NCBI RefSeq assembly: GCF_028372415.1
Contig: NC_092878.1
Span: 73,413,251 to 73,477,250, forward strand
DNA: 64,000 nucleotides
DNA from: Notamacropus eugenii
Taxonomy: Eukaryota > Chordata > Mammalia > Diprotodontia > Macropodidae
Direction: 5' to 3'
Shown: in pieces, positions 1 through 12,200 of the stretch
How positions within the stretch are numbered: the stretch's first letter is position 1
Layout of the letters: each line of letters begins with the position of its first letter
The notes under the pieces: model-generated
What the model was told of the DNA's origin: nothing
The model's input: the letters and a program-made list of their open reading frames with translations, nothing else
Database searches by the model: none
Made by a program: the position numbers and the translations under genes

Positions 1-71
1 AGCACAACAGAAATAAGAGAAGCTATATATAGGAGAATAGTTATGATAATGCATAGAGTGACATAGGCCAG

Positions 72-320
72 CTATATAGTCCAGCTAGATGGTATAGTGC
101 TTAGTGCGCCAAGACAGGAGTCAGGAAGACCTTAGTTCAAATCTGACCTCCTAATTGTGTGATCCTGGGCAAGTCACTTAACCCTGTTAGTATTAGTTTT
201 CTCATCTATAAAATAACCTGGGGAAAGAAATGGCACTCTGATAACTTTGCCAAGAAATCTCCAAATGGTGTCATGAAGAGTTGGACGTAGTTGAAATGAC
301 TGAACAACAAATAACAAAAT
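72..320 (+). repeat. Marsupial-type SINE with RTE-like 3' tail
   Basis: The 5' half has the CORE/tRNA-SINE pattern: a 'ggtatagtgc' start, then 'gcaagtcacttaaccctg', then 'ctcatctataaaat'. The 3' half reads 'gaagagttggacgtagttg' followed by 'actgaacaacaaa', the tail type shared with RTE-class LINEs. It ends in an A-rich tract. At least four more copies of this family lie on the minus strand further right (31088, 34180, 37870, 40285). The family call is by recognition of the consensus; no subfamily is assigned. Confidence 0.75.
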
Positions 321-739
321 AGAGAGTGAAGAAGCTCTCCCGTTGCCAAAGAGGCAACAGCTCAATCAGTGGAGAGAATCCTAGCTTTCACCCCAAGTAA
401 AATTTCTCAGAGTATCTAGTGTAGTTAACTGCATATAGGGACACGATGGAGAATTCCAACTCCTCTTATGTCATCCCAGTGTTTTTCTTCAATAACCTGC
501 AGTGAGGTTAGCCTTATCCTCTTTGCTCTCAAAACTAGAGGCCAGAAGTGCATGAAACAAATGCAGAACCTGAAGCAGACTGAGTAAATCTCTTCTATTC
601 TGCTCAGTATTCTATTACTCATGCTGGTAAGGTCATTCAGCTCCACCAAGGCGGACAGTCTCACACCAATGGGTTTTGGAACAAGGTTACATCTCTTTAA
701 TGTATGTTTTACCACATTACTCATCTGGTCAAAAACATT

Positions 740-1300
740 CAGATTCTCTCTTTTTGCCTACATATAACAAGTACAAAGTCACTCATCTTTCATTTAAAGC
801 CCTCCACAATCTGATGCCAACTTACTTTCTCTTATTTCCCTTCATTCACCTTCATATACTCCATATTCTAATCAAACTGGATGAGTAAATTGTTCTTTAC
901 TTTTGTCTTGCCAGGTCAAAAGCATTCATGCAGACTATCCTCATGTTTAAAATACACTCCTTCCAATCATCAATCAAAAAAATCAATCAGTAAAATTTTA
1001 TGTGCCTAGTGTCGGCCAGACTTTGTAGTTTTTCTATTTCTTCTAGACTTATCACAGGGATCACCTATTGCACTCCTCTTAGATGAAAGTGATCTTTCCA
1101 TGTTCAAATTATATTACAGCTTCTAATCTGGAACTATCACATTTTATTTTATATAATTTCATTCATTTATATGTTATGCCTTTCATATGGTTGCCTATGT
1201 CTTCCCTTATTGAAAAGGAGGAACTATGTGTTTATTTGTTTATTTTTTCTCACTCTTGTGTATAGTCCCATGATATAGAATAGACCTTTGTTTGTGATTG
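740..1300 (+). repeat. Diverged L2-like LINE fragments
   Basis: The stretch 'catttaaagccctccacaatctgatgcc' (read at about 793-822) matches the L2-type 3' region common in marsupials. Near 1205-1235 a diverged 'gaaaaggaggaactatg' block resembles the L2 3' end motif 'gtaagctccttgagggcagg'. The DNA between is too diverged to assign. There is no coding potential. Confidence 0.45.
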
Positions 1301-1414
1301 TTTTACTCATTTGCTTTTTTGAACCAGACCTAGGCTTTCATATGAAACTTCTGGCATGAAAATTCCCCCCAGGGGTGTAGATCAACAACTGATTTGCAAT
1401 TTATAATCTTGTTT

Positions 1415-1555
1415 AGAAAATTGTCTGTGGTTCAAAGAGGCTAAGTGAGTTAATTACACATGGTCTCACAGCTGGTATGTATAAGTGATAGAACTTGAAC
1501 CCATGTCTTTCTGACTTTCAAAATCAGTGCTTTGTCTAATATCCAACCTTGCCTC
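1415..1555 (-). repeat. MIR fragment
   Basis: The plus strand shows the reverse complement of a MIR core: 'aaagaggctaagtgagtta', then 'ggtctcacagctggta', then 'gaacttgaacccatg'. It is moderately diverged. Confidence 0.55.
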
Positions 1556-1594
1556 TTTTCTTACATGTAATGAGCACTTAATAGTAATTATGTA

Positions 1595-1862
1595 GCAATA
1601 ATAGCTCTCATTTAGATAGTACTTATTTTGTACCAGACACTGTGCTAAGTGCTTTACAATTATCATTTCATCTGATCCTCACAACAACCCTGAAATAAAT
1701 GCCATTATTACCCTCATTTTACAGATGAGGGAATTGAATCAAACACAAGTTAGGTGACTTACCCAGAGTCACATAACTAGTAAGTTTCTGAGGCTGGAAT
1801 TGAATTCTGATTTTTTAGGCTCCAGACCCAGAGCTCTCTACTATACCACCTAGCTGGCCCTA
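1595..1862 (-). repeat. MIR, nearly full length
   Basis: The plus strand carries the reverse complement of the MIR consensus in order: 'actgtgctaagtgcttta', 'cctcacaacaaccctga', 'ttttacagatgagg', then a 'gtcacataactagtaag' block, ending in 'ccacctagctgg', the marsupial-style terminus. Confidence 0.8.
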
Positions 1863-3125
1863 AAGTCAATGTTTGTTGGATTTAGTTGAATTTCCATTTT
1901 TCAATCTATAAAAAAAAATAAATGAAATATTAATTATTTGTGTGGTAACTTATTAATTTCCTTGTTAATTCAGAAAAATACCTTCTTGAACTACACTCTT
2001 CACCCTCCAAATGGCATGGAAGTTTTAAGGACAATACTTCAAATATTTTATAGATCTAAAAGAATTGCAAACACTTGCCATAGCCCTCTGATGTTTCCCT
2101 TCTACCTTAACAAATGAGATTAAGTGCTAAATCCTGTCAGTTCTTGTTTTCATGCGTAGAATTAACATGATTCCAGGATTTAGGGATGAAAGTTTGTGTT
2201 CTTTTATTTACAGCCTGAGTACTATGAGGGGACTTCCAATTCTAACTATTTAGCAATTGAATTCAGTTCATCTGTATAATTTCTCTTCAAAGCTAACTTG
2301 ACACAGATTTCAAGTGGAACTGCTTCACCTGCAATTGCTCTAGAAATGCAGATCTCAACACAGGATGCTAAGACCTGCTGAGTCACCAAGAGACTCTTAG
2401 TAACTTAAAAAAATTTAATTCCTACTTGAAAGTTTTAAGAAGCTAAGTGAAATCAGAGAGACGGCATTTCCTTTTTTCTTCCTTCTCAGTTTCAGGTTAT
2501 TATCCAAATTACTTAGAATTGAGGTGTTTTTAGTGGCTATTAGTCAAATGATTTGGGACTTGGATAATCCACACAAAAATTTATGACATTATGCCAATAA
2601 AATTATCTATTCAGGGCTTCTGTTTCCCTTTTTCTTAAATAAGAAAATAGATTCAATCTTTCTGTTTTCTTTAAAAAATTACATCACACTGCAGGTAATG
2701 AATAAGCTTCTACGTTGGAGTCAGACAAGAAATATGGGAGGTGACGATGAAAGGTTAATATAGATGTGTGGGAAGAACTTTGTGATCAAAGGGAGCATTC
2801 TATGTTTCTTGCACTGATGACTAAAGTTTGTGATGACATACACCATAGCCAATTGTCCATAAAGAATTTGGACAAAATAAGTGTAACTAATCATTTGACT
2901 GTTTTACTGTTTTGTTCTATTATTCTGTATGTGTTCATAGTACTTTTGCCTTACAGCCTAATCTATATCCTACGATGGAGCTATAATCTACCTGATACCC
3001 ATATTATTCCTTAAATAAAACACCACCTGAATATGGAATGTTGTGGAGAACATACATATGAGTCATAATCAAGGTTTATTTTAGAAAATTTCCTGGAGTT
3101 TTAACACTCAATTAGGGGCAGAGCA
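1863..3125. other. Single-copy-like DNA, nothing recognised
   Basis: AT-rich sequence without long open frames, splice-flanked exons or repeat signatures that I can recognise. The longest open frame (2766-3014, plus) looks like chance: hydrophobic, without motifs, and with no supporting context. Confidence 0.5.
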
Positions 3126-3235
<110 letters not shown>

Positions 3236-3404
3236 GAATTAGGCTTCCCATGATCAAATAGGAATTAAATCCCTTAACATCTCTGAAGTTTAGGTTACAT
3301 GGGAAATATCAGCAAACACTTTTATTACATTCAAAAGATTGCCCTTCCTGTAAACTCATTCCCCTCTGAGATGAATCTGCAATCTCACTGCACTTGGAAA
3401 ATTA

Positions 3405-3560
3405 TAATTCCATTTGTTCTAATCATATTCTCTAATTATTTACTAAACATCTCCTATGTACAAGGCACTTTGCCATTGTTCTGGGGATATGCAAAGACAA
3501 AAAAAAATGACATTCCCTCCTCTCAGAGAACTTATATTGTACAGACAGTCAATAATAACT
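3405..3560 (-). repeat. L2 LINE 3'-end fragment
   Basis: The plus strand reads as the reverse complement of the L2 tail: 'tttactaaacatctcctatg', 'caaggcactttgccattg', 'ctggggatatgcaaagac', then 'gagaacttatattgtac'. Confidence 0.6.
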
Positions 3561-3774
3561 AAAAGAAATACTTGTTAACCAACTTTTTAGAATTGTGATA
3601 AGGACTGTGGGTGATGCAAAGAAACCAAATAATATAATCCTGTGTTCTAGTAGTTTACAATGTAATGTGTAATTCGTCCTTCTGAATTTTTACTTCATAC
3701 CTAGCCCTTAAGAGAGGTGGCTTAGAGCTCATGGTAACTGAAATTCCCAGATTCATGTATACAGATTCAACCAT

Positions 3775-4842
3775 TTGTTCTATTAACTCCCTCCTTTTAA
3801 CTGTCCCTCCTCAAAAGTGTTTTACTTCTGACTATTGCCTACCAAATCTATCCTCTCTTCTATGACTACTTCTCTTCTCTTATCTCTTTCCCCCCTACTT
3901 TCCTGTTGTGTGAGATAGATTCCAATACCTAATTACAGATGTATGTTATTACCTCTTGGAATCAAGTCTTATGAGAGTAAGGTTCACTCAATACCCCTAA
4001 CCTTCCTTTCTTTTCCTCTCCATTGTATTACCTCTTTTATGTGATATAATTTATCCCATTCTGTTACTCCTTTTAACTTTCTCCCAGTGAGTTCCTCTTT
4101 CTCACCCCTTAATTTTATTTCTAGAGATATCTTCTCATCATACTCAACATACACCTCTACCCTCTGTGTATGTATATTCCTACTAATGGCCCTAATAACG
4201 AGAAAGTTCTTGAGTGATAAATATCATCTTCCCATGTAAAAATGTAAACAATTTAATATTATGAAGTCCTTTGTGATTTTCCTTTCCCGTTTACCTTTTT
4301 TATGCTTCCCTTGAGTATTGTATTTGGAAGTCATATTTTCTATTCAACTTAAGTGTTTTCATCAGGAATGTTTGTAAGTTCTCTATTTTGTTGAATATCC
4401 ATTTTTCCTCTAAAGCATTATACTCAGTTTTGCTAGGTAGGTGGTTCTTGGTTGTAATTCTATCTCCTCTTCCCTCTGGAATATCATAATCCAAGCCCTC
4501 TGATCCTTTAATATAGAAGTTGCTACATTTTGTGTTATCCCCTCTGTGGCTCAAATATAAATTGTTTCTTCCTGAAAGCTTGCAATATTTTCTTCTTGAG
4601 TTGGAGTTCTGGAATTTGACTATTATATTCCCAGGAGTTTTCGTTTTGGGCTGTTCTTCAGGAAATGATTGGTGGATTATTTCCATTTCTATTTTACCTT
4701 CTGGTTCTGTAATATCAGGGCAAATTTCCTTGATAGTTTCTTGAAAATGATGTCAAGTCTCTTTTTTTGATTATGGATTTTAGAAAGTCCAATAATTTTA
4801 AATTATCTCTCCTGGATCTGTTTTCCTGGTCACTTGTTTTTC
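3775..4842 (-). mobile_element. HAL1-like element A, segment 1 (3' region and ORF1 C-terminus)
   Basis: Going up the plus strand there is a pyrimidine-rich block (purine-rich in the sense direction, 3775-4290) and then an ORF1 relic (4300-4842). The frame 4686-4300 retains L1 ORF1 C-terminal features: a KTPGNIIVKFQ-type RRM segment, then '...DYDIPEGRG...' and a tail ending near RKYDFQIQ, all typical of L1 ORF1 C-termini. No ORF2 follows, so I call it HAL1-like (half-L1). It stops at 4842 where the RFK retrocopy begins. The rest of the element appears to resume at 17883-17912 and 20546-21868. Calling the three pieces one element rests on the continuity of the ORF1 consensus across the breaks and on flanking duplications, so it is inference but well supported. 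Confidence 0.7.
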
Positions 4843-6777
4843 TTTCTTTCTCATTTTTTAGACACTGAATCAAGATTTAATTTCTGTAAGCAACGTTTAG
4901 TTAATTTTAACTAAATCATCACTTACAAGTAATATTTCTTGTACATTAAATTGTCAAAAATAATAGCATGCAACCAAAAAAATGACTGACACTTAACAAA
5001 ATGCTAATCACCAGTAAAGTAAAATACCAAAAACTTTAAGAGTTCACAAATGCTGCAACAGCAAAATAAGTGATTCAAGTATAGAGCTATTTTAAAGTTA
5101 TCCCAACAATAAGCACAGGTACATATTGTACTTTATAATTGTTTCTTTTGAATATTTACTTTGTAAAATCACTAACATTTTATCACTAGACAATAAATTA
5201 TGGGGTTGCTAATTAAATGACCCTTAAACATTAAAACAAGAAAAATTAAAGCAATAATCCCATGAACTGCTTTTTTGTCAAAACAAGTCTTTCACAAAGT
5301 AATGTAAAACACCTAATTTAAGTGAGTCTCGTCCACGTATCTTCCATTAGTTTTTTTCATTAAAAAAACAAACAAACAAAAAAACAACAGTACTTTTCCT
5401 CAAGGGATATCAATGTCTATAAACATGAAATTTTATTTTTCTTTTGACATTCTTAGAACATCTACTCCTGAACATTTTGATCTTTAAGGCGCTGCACAAT
5501 GAACTTCCCTTTGAAACAACTCAACAGAAGTGATTTAGGATGGCTAAGATCCCTTCTAAATTCTCTCTTCAATTTTGGTTTATAAAGTAGAAGTGATCTG
5601 TTATTTAAGGGTCTAAAGCAAATTACATCCAAGTACATTTTCCTAAAAAACCAATATATGTAATCTCATTTCTTTGAAAAGAAAAAAAAAACTTGTCAAA
5701 AGCTCGGGGACTTAGATAGAGGAAAAGTACACAAGGGTAGAAGAGGAAGATTTCAAGAAAATTTTAACCCATAAATCTTCTAAGTCCTTTTTCAAGTTAT
5801 AAGTATTGATAAGACTGGCATTAACATTGTAATTACACAATTACAGCAGAGCTTATCCATGCTTAACATACATAATTTAAAATTAGTTAAATAACTTTAG
5901 AAATATATTCTAATTTAATAGGCCCTTAAATATTTTCCCTTTGGAAAATATTAACTGAACTTTGGCTTTTTTCTAATCATTAGTTAATTTTAATTTCCCG
6001 CACCCCCATGACCCTTTAATGCATCATTTTAAAACTTGAGTTATTAAAATATTTTAAGTTTTGCTTTTCTGACATGAAATCCAATTATCTATGCATAACT
6101 GTTATTATTCAGACTTCATGGTAGTGGAGTGAAAGGACTGCAAACAACACTACGCATAAAAACCATAAATTGGAAAGAATATTATAAACAAAAAGAAATC
6201 AAAGTGTAAGGACTAAAGGAAGGTTCAAATAATTTTGAATACAGATGATATCATCTATAATAAAAGGACAGAAAACACATGGAAGATTAAGTGTTATAGT
6301 TCTGAACTATTTTTAAAAATCCAAAAACCCATAGAATTCAGAGCATGAAAACATGAAATAACAACAGTACAATAATATGACCTTAATAAGAAACATTTTT
6401 AAAATAAATAACCCCAAATAAAACAAGATTTCACAAAATTTCATCTTTAACAAATTGTATTACATTTCACATATTAAACATAAATTCTAACGTTTCTTCC
6501 TTTCAGAGCATTACACTACCAAAGCTTCACACAATGCACATTTTACTTCTCCATGGCATCTAGTTCTAGTAGTCTTAGTTGGAAGTCAGAAGCATTATTG
6601 AGAATCGGTACCTTCTAGAATGATCTCTGTTCTCACCTGCAGCAGATGACTTAGAACTAAACCAGTCAGTTTTTACTTACATATATATATTTCCATCATT
6701 AAAAGCTTGAGATCTTGCTATGCTCTCTGTTTTTACCGCAGTTTCATGAAGCTTCTGTATAGTTCAACACATTAAAC
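4843..6777 (-). pseudogene. RFK: Probable 3' UTR of the RFK processed pseudogene
   Basis: AT-rich sequence with no repeat signature, lying between the HAL1 and the old L1. On the minus strand it ends with ATTAAA (4876-4881), a polyadenylation signal, then about 15 bases later (about 4860) a degraded A tract. That is the end expected of a retrotransposed mRNA. The other end abuts the old L1, whose far side is the RFK coding part (17101-17882). I infer that the two parts are one retrocopy: same strand, correct order, and similar 15-bp sequences at the outer edges (gtcacttgtttttc at 4829-4842, gtcacagttgtttatctc at 17883-17900) that look like a decayed target-site duplication. I have not matched this stretch to a known RFK 3' UTR. 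Confidence 0.6.
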
Positions 6778-7249
6778 AAATCTTAATCTTTTTATTTTAT
6801 TTTTTTTAATTTTTAAAATCGATTTATTTATTTTTTGATGTTCTACAATCACTACCAAAAGATTTAGATTTTTACCCCCTCACCTACCAGCCAACACCCC
6901 CCTCCTTCCCAGAGACGCCATACAATTCTATATAGGATCTACATATACTTTCCTATTGAATACGTTTTCACTATAGTCATGCTACCTAGATGAACTAAAA
7001 TAAATAGAAGTAATCATATAACAAATCAAAACATAATATATACACAGACATATATAAAAACATGATCTTCTACAATCTGCAAATAAATTCCATAGTTTTT
7101 TCTCTGAATGTGGAAGGCATTTTGCCTTAGAAAACCATTGGGAATTTTTTTTTTTTTAAGTTCTTCTGTTTTTACGAAGTTCCAAGTCTATAAGAAAAAA
7201 CTCTCGTGCACTGTGGTCGTTGCTGTGCACAGAGTTCTCCTGGTTCTGC

Positions 7250-8345
7250 TCCTTTCGCTCAGCATCAAATCATGTAAGTCCTTCCAGGCCTCCCTAAAGT
7301 TATCTTGTTCATCATTTCTTATGGCGCAATAGTAATTCATTACATTCATATACCACAACTTACTCAGCCATTCTCCAATTTATGGGCATCCCCTTGATTT
7401 CCAGTTATTGGAAATTACAAAGAGTGCTGCTATAAATATTTTTGTACATGCGGGTCCCTTTCCCATTTTTATGATCTCTTAAGGATACAGTCCTAGTAGC
7501 GATATTGCTGGGTCAAAGGGTATGCACATTTCTGTAGCCCTTTGGGCATAGTTCCAAATCACTCTCCAGAATGGTTGGATGAGCTCACAGGTCCACCAAC
7601 AATGAATTACTGTTCCAAGTCTCCCACATCCTCTCCAACATTTATCATTTTTCTGTTCCATTATGTTTGCTAATCTTATGGGTGTGATATGGTACCTCAG
7701 AGTCGTTTTGATTTGCATATCTCTAATCACAAGTGATTTAGAGCATTTTTTCATATGATTATAGATGTCTTTAATTTCTTCCTCTAAAAATTGCCTATTC
7801 ATATCCTTTGACCATTTATCATTTGGGGAATGTCTTATATTGTTGCACATTTTACTGAGTTCTCTATATATTCCAGAATTGAGGACGTTGTCCCCGAGAG
7901 TAGCTGTAAAAATTCTTTCCCAATTTACCATATTCCTCAGAATTTTGGTTGCATTGGGCTTGGTTGTGCAAAAACTTTTTCAGTTTAGTGTAATCAAAAT
8001 TATCCATCTTGCATTTCATAATGCTTTCTATCTCTTCTTTAGTAAAATTTTCTTCCCTTTTCCATAAATCTGATGAATACACTATTCCTTGCTTCTCCAG
8101 TTTGTCCATGGTATCAATCTTTATACCGAGATTGTGTACTCATTTGGACATTATTCTTGCATACGGTGTCAGGCATAGGTCCATGCCTAGTTTCTGCCAC
8201 ACTGTTATCCAGTTTTCCCACCAATTTTTGTCAAACAGTGAGTTCTTGTCCCAGAAACTGGGGTCCTAGGGTTCATCAAACAGGAGGTTGCCTACTGTGT
8301 CTTGAGTGCCAAGTGCCACTTGTCTACCCTTCTGTTACTTAGCCA
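7250..8345 (-). pseudogene. L1 ORF2 C-terminal relic (old L1)
   Basis: Two overlapping minus-strand frames (8109-7864 and 7931-7479) together cover the ORF2 C-terminal part. They contain the segments DYTKLKKFLHNQAQCN, SPNDKWSKDMNRQF and CWRGCGRLGTVIHCWW. A frameshift separates them near 7900. Compared with the plus-strand copy at 22195-29145 the order is collinear. It is inactive: no reverse transcriptase core remains in this copy. Confidence 0.85.
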
Positions 8346-8389
8346 GTACCAAGTGGTTAAGTGGTTAAGTTCTGGGGTTTTTGTCAGAA

Positions 8390-8829
8390 AGATCTGGAAA
8401 TTCTTTACTTAGTTGAATTACCATCTCCTTGTCTAAAATGTTATGCTGAAATTTTCTGGGTGGTTGATAATTGGTTGTAGTCCCAGCTCCTTTGCCTTAC
8501 GGAATATTGGATTCCAATTCCTTCGATCTTTCAATGTAGAAGGTACAAGGTCCTCTGTGATCCTAACTGTAGCTCCTTGATATTTGAATGGTTTCTTTCT
8601 GGCTGCCTGTAGTATTTTCTCCATCACTTGATAGTTCTTCAATTTAGCAACGATATTTCTTGGGGTTTTGAGTTTGGGATCCCTTTCAGGAGGTGAATGG
8701 TGGATTCTTTCAATGACTATTTTGCCCTCTGGATGTAGCACTTCTGGGCAGTTTTCCTTGATAATTTCCTGGAAGATATTGTTCAGATTCTTTTTTTCAT
8801 CATGGGTTTCTGGCAGGCCAATAATTCTT
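8390..8829 (-). pseudogene. L1 ORF1 RRM and C-terminal domain relic (old L1)
   Basis: The minus-strand frame 8741-8433 reads IVIERIHHSPPERDPKLKTP, then the basic block and the ERKAKELGLQP-like C-terminal domain segment. This is ORF1p, the RNA-binding trimeric chaperone of L1. The upstream part of the same ORF1 (RRM start and coiled coil) lies at 15794-16270, beyond the younger L1 insertion. Confidence 0.85.
8814..8829. repeat. Target-site duplication, left copy, of minus-strand L1
   Basis: The 16 bases caggccaataattctt here are repeated exactly at 15794-15809. They bracket the L1 and belong to the ORF1 sequence of the older L1, so the target was the older L1 itself. Confidence 0.95.
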
Positions 8830-9239
8830 TTTTTTTTTTTTTTTGAATTTGAAAGACTTTTTTTTTATTATTTTTTAATGTTTAACAATCACTAAAATAC
8901 AATTGAGATTTTATCCCCCTTACACCTACCCCCCACTACCCCCTCCCTCCCCACGACTGCATACAATTCTGTATAGGTTCTACAAATACTTTCCTATTGA
9001 GTATATTTTCACTATAGTCATGCTATGTAGTCAGACTAAAATAAATGAAAGAAATCATATAACAAATTAAAACATGATACACAAACACATACACATACAC
9101 AAACATGATCTGCTACATTTTGTGAGTGACTTCCATATTTCTTTCTCTGAGTGTGGAAGGCATTTTGCCTTGAGAACCACCTTTGGGATTTTTTTTTTAT
9201 AAGAAGTTTTTGCGTTATTACAAAATTCCAAGTCTACCA

Positions 9240-12200
9240 GAAAAAACTCTCTCACACTGTGGTCGTTGCTGTGCACAGTTCTCCTGGTTCTGCTCCTTTC
9301 ATTCAGCATCAGGTCATATAAGTCCTTCCAGGCCTCTCTGAAGTCTTCTTGTTCATCATTTCTTATGGCACAATAGTACTCCATTACATTCATATACTAT
9401 AATTTATTCAGCCATTCCCCAATTGATGGACATCCCCTTCACTTCCAGTTATTGGCAACTACATAGAGTGCTGCTATAAATATTTTTGTACATGTGGGAC
9501 CCTTTCCCATTTTTATGATCTCTTGGGGATATACTCCTAGTGGCGATATTGCTGGGTCAAAGAGTATGCACATTTTTTAGCCCTTTGGGCATAGTTCCAA
9601 ATTGCTCTCCAGAATGGTTGGATGCGCTCGCAGCTCCACCAACAATGAATTAGTGTTCCAACTCTCCCACATCCTCTCCAGCATTTATCATTTTCTTGTT
9701 CTGTCATGTTTGCCAATCTAATAGTTGTGATGTGGTACCTCAGAGTTGTTTTGATTTGCATCTCTCTAATCAATAGTGATTTAGAGCATTTTTTCATATG
9801 ATTATAGATGTCTTTAATTTCTTCCTCTGAAAATTGCCTGTTCATATCCTTTGACCATTTATCAATTGGGGAATGACTTGTATGATTATACATATGAGAC
9901 AGTTCTCTATATATTCTAGAAATGAGGCCTTTATTCCCCGAGCTTTGCTGTAAAAATTCTTTCCCAATTTACTACATCCCTCCAGATTTTGGTTGCATTG
10001 GGTTTGGTTGTGCAAAAACTTCTAAGTTTAATGTAATCAAAGTTATCCATTTTGCATTTCATAATGCTTTCTATCTCTCCTTTAGTAAAGAATTCTTCCC
10101 TTCTCCATAGATCTGATAAATACACTATTCCTTGCTTCTCCAGATTATTCATGGTATCAATCTTTATACCTAAATCATCTACCCATGTGGACTTTATTCT
10201 TGTGTACAGTGTCAGGTATGGGTCTATGCATAATTTCCGCCACACTGTTATCCAGTTTTCCCAGCAATTTTTGTCAAACAATTAGTTCTTATCCCAGAAG
10301 CTGGGGTCCTTGGGTTTATCAAACAGAAGGTTGCTATATTCCTTGCTTACTGCATCTTGAGTGCCAAGTCTATTCCACTTGTCTACCTCTCTGTTTCTTA
10401 GCCAATACCAAGTGGTTTTGATAATTGCTGCTTTATAGTACAGTTTGAGGTCTGGTAGCGCTAGGCCACCTTCCCAGGCTTTTCTTTTCATTAGTCCCTT
10501 TGGTATTCTGGACCTTTTGTTTTTCCAAATGAATTTTGATATTATTTTATCCAGCTCTAGAAAATAATTGTCTGATAGCTTAATTGGTATGGCACTAAAT
10601 AAGTATATTAATTTGGGTAGAATTGTCATTTTTATTATATTAGCATGGCCTACCCATGAGCAACTGCTTTCCACTTATTTAAATCTGACTTTATTTGTGC
10701 AAAAAGTGTCTTGTAATTGTGTTCATATAATCCCTGGGTTTGTTTTGGCAGGTAGACTCTTAAGTATTTTGCACTGTCTACCCTAGCTTTAAATGGGATT
10801 TCTCTTTCTATCTCTTGCTGTTGGACTTTGTTGCTAATATATAGGAACGCAGAAGATTTGTGTGGGTTTATTTTGTAACCTGCAACTTTGCCAAAGTTGT
10901 TTATTAATTCAAGTAATGTTTTACTTGAATCTCTGGGATTCTCTAGGTAAATCATCATATCATCTGCAAAGAGTGATAACTTAGTTTCTTCTTTGGCTAT
11001 TCTTATTCCTTGAATATTTTATCTTGTCTAATTGCTACAGCTAACATTGCTAGTACCATATTTAATAATAGTGATGATAATGGACAACCTTGTTTCACCC
11101 CTGATCTTATTGGGAATGCATCTAGCTTATCCTCATTGCATATAATGCTTGCTGAAGGTTTTAGATAGGTACTGCTTATTATTTTATGGAAAGTTCCCTT
11201 TATTCCTATGTTCACCAGTGTTTTTAGTAGGAATGGGTGTTGTGTTTTGTCAAAAGCTTTTTCTGCATCAATTGAGATAATCATGTGGTTTTTGTTATCT
11301 TTGTTGTTGATGTGATCAATAATGCTAATAGTTTTCCTAATATTGAACCAGCCCTGTAATCCTGGTATGAATCCTACCTGATCAGAATGTATTAATCTCG
11401 TGATAAGATGCTGTATTTGTTTTGCTAAAGTCTTATTTAAAATTTTTGCATCTGTATTCATTAGGGAAATTGGTCTATAATTTTCGTTCTCTGTTTTGTC
11501 TCTTCCTGGTTTGGGTATCAAAACCATATTTGTATCATAGAAAGAATTTGGGAGGACTCTTTCTTCCCCAATTTTCGAAAATAGTCTGTATAGTATTGGA
11601 ATTAACTGTTCTTTAAATGTTTGATAGAATTCACTTGTGAATCCATCTGGCCCTGGAGATTTTTTCCTAGGGAGTTCATTGATGGCTTGTTCAATTTCTT
11701 TTTCTGAGATGGGGTTGTTTAACTATTCAACTTCCTCTTCTGTTAAACTTGGCAATTTGTATTTTTTTAAATATTCATCCATCTCGTTTAGATTATCGAA
11801 TTTGTGGGCATAAAGTTGAGCAAAGTAGTTTCTAATTATTGTTTTAATTTCCTCCTCATTGGAGGTGAGTTCACCCCTTTCATTTTTAATATTAGTAATT
11901 TGGTTTTCTTCTTTCTTTTTTTTAATCAGATTGGCCAAATGTTTATCAATTTTATTAGTTTTTTCATAAAACCAACTATTGGTTTTATTTATTAATTCAA
12001 TAGTTTTCTTAATTTCAATTTTATTAATCTCTCCTTTGGTTTTCAGTATTTCTAATTTGGTATTTACTTGGGGATTTTCAATTTGTTCTTTTTCTAGCTT
12101 TTTCAACTGCAAGCCTAAGTCATTGATCTCCTCTTTCTCTATTTTATTTATGTAAGCATTCAAAGATATAAAACTTCCCCTAATAACTGCTTTTGCAGTA

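Larger units (their letters stand above)
6778..8829 (-). mobile_element. Old L1, segment 1: 3' end, ORF2 C-terminus fused to ORF1 C-terminus
   Basis: The 3' tail (T-rich on the plus strand, about 6790-6830) is followed by the same 3' UTR order as the younger L1 copies. Next comes an ORF2 C-terminal relic (about 7250-8345) with the Cys/Trp block CWRGCGRLGTVIHCWW on the minus strand near 7600. At about 8345-8390 the sequence jumps from the ORF2 thumb region straight into the ORF1 C-terminal domain (frame 8741-8433). About 3.3 kb of L1 is therefore missing relative to the younger copies. It is interrupted after 8829 by a younger L1 and resumes at 15794. Confidence 0.85.

Noticed and set aside
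7108..8342. Plus-strand frames over the old L1
   Set aside because: Antisense of the ORF2 C-terminus.
8340..8400. Spliced L1 RNA as the origin of the ORF1-ORF2 joint in the old L1
   Set aside because: The flanking sequence in the intact copies does not give GT at the donor or AG at the acceptor; a deletion with short repeats fits better.
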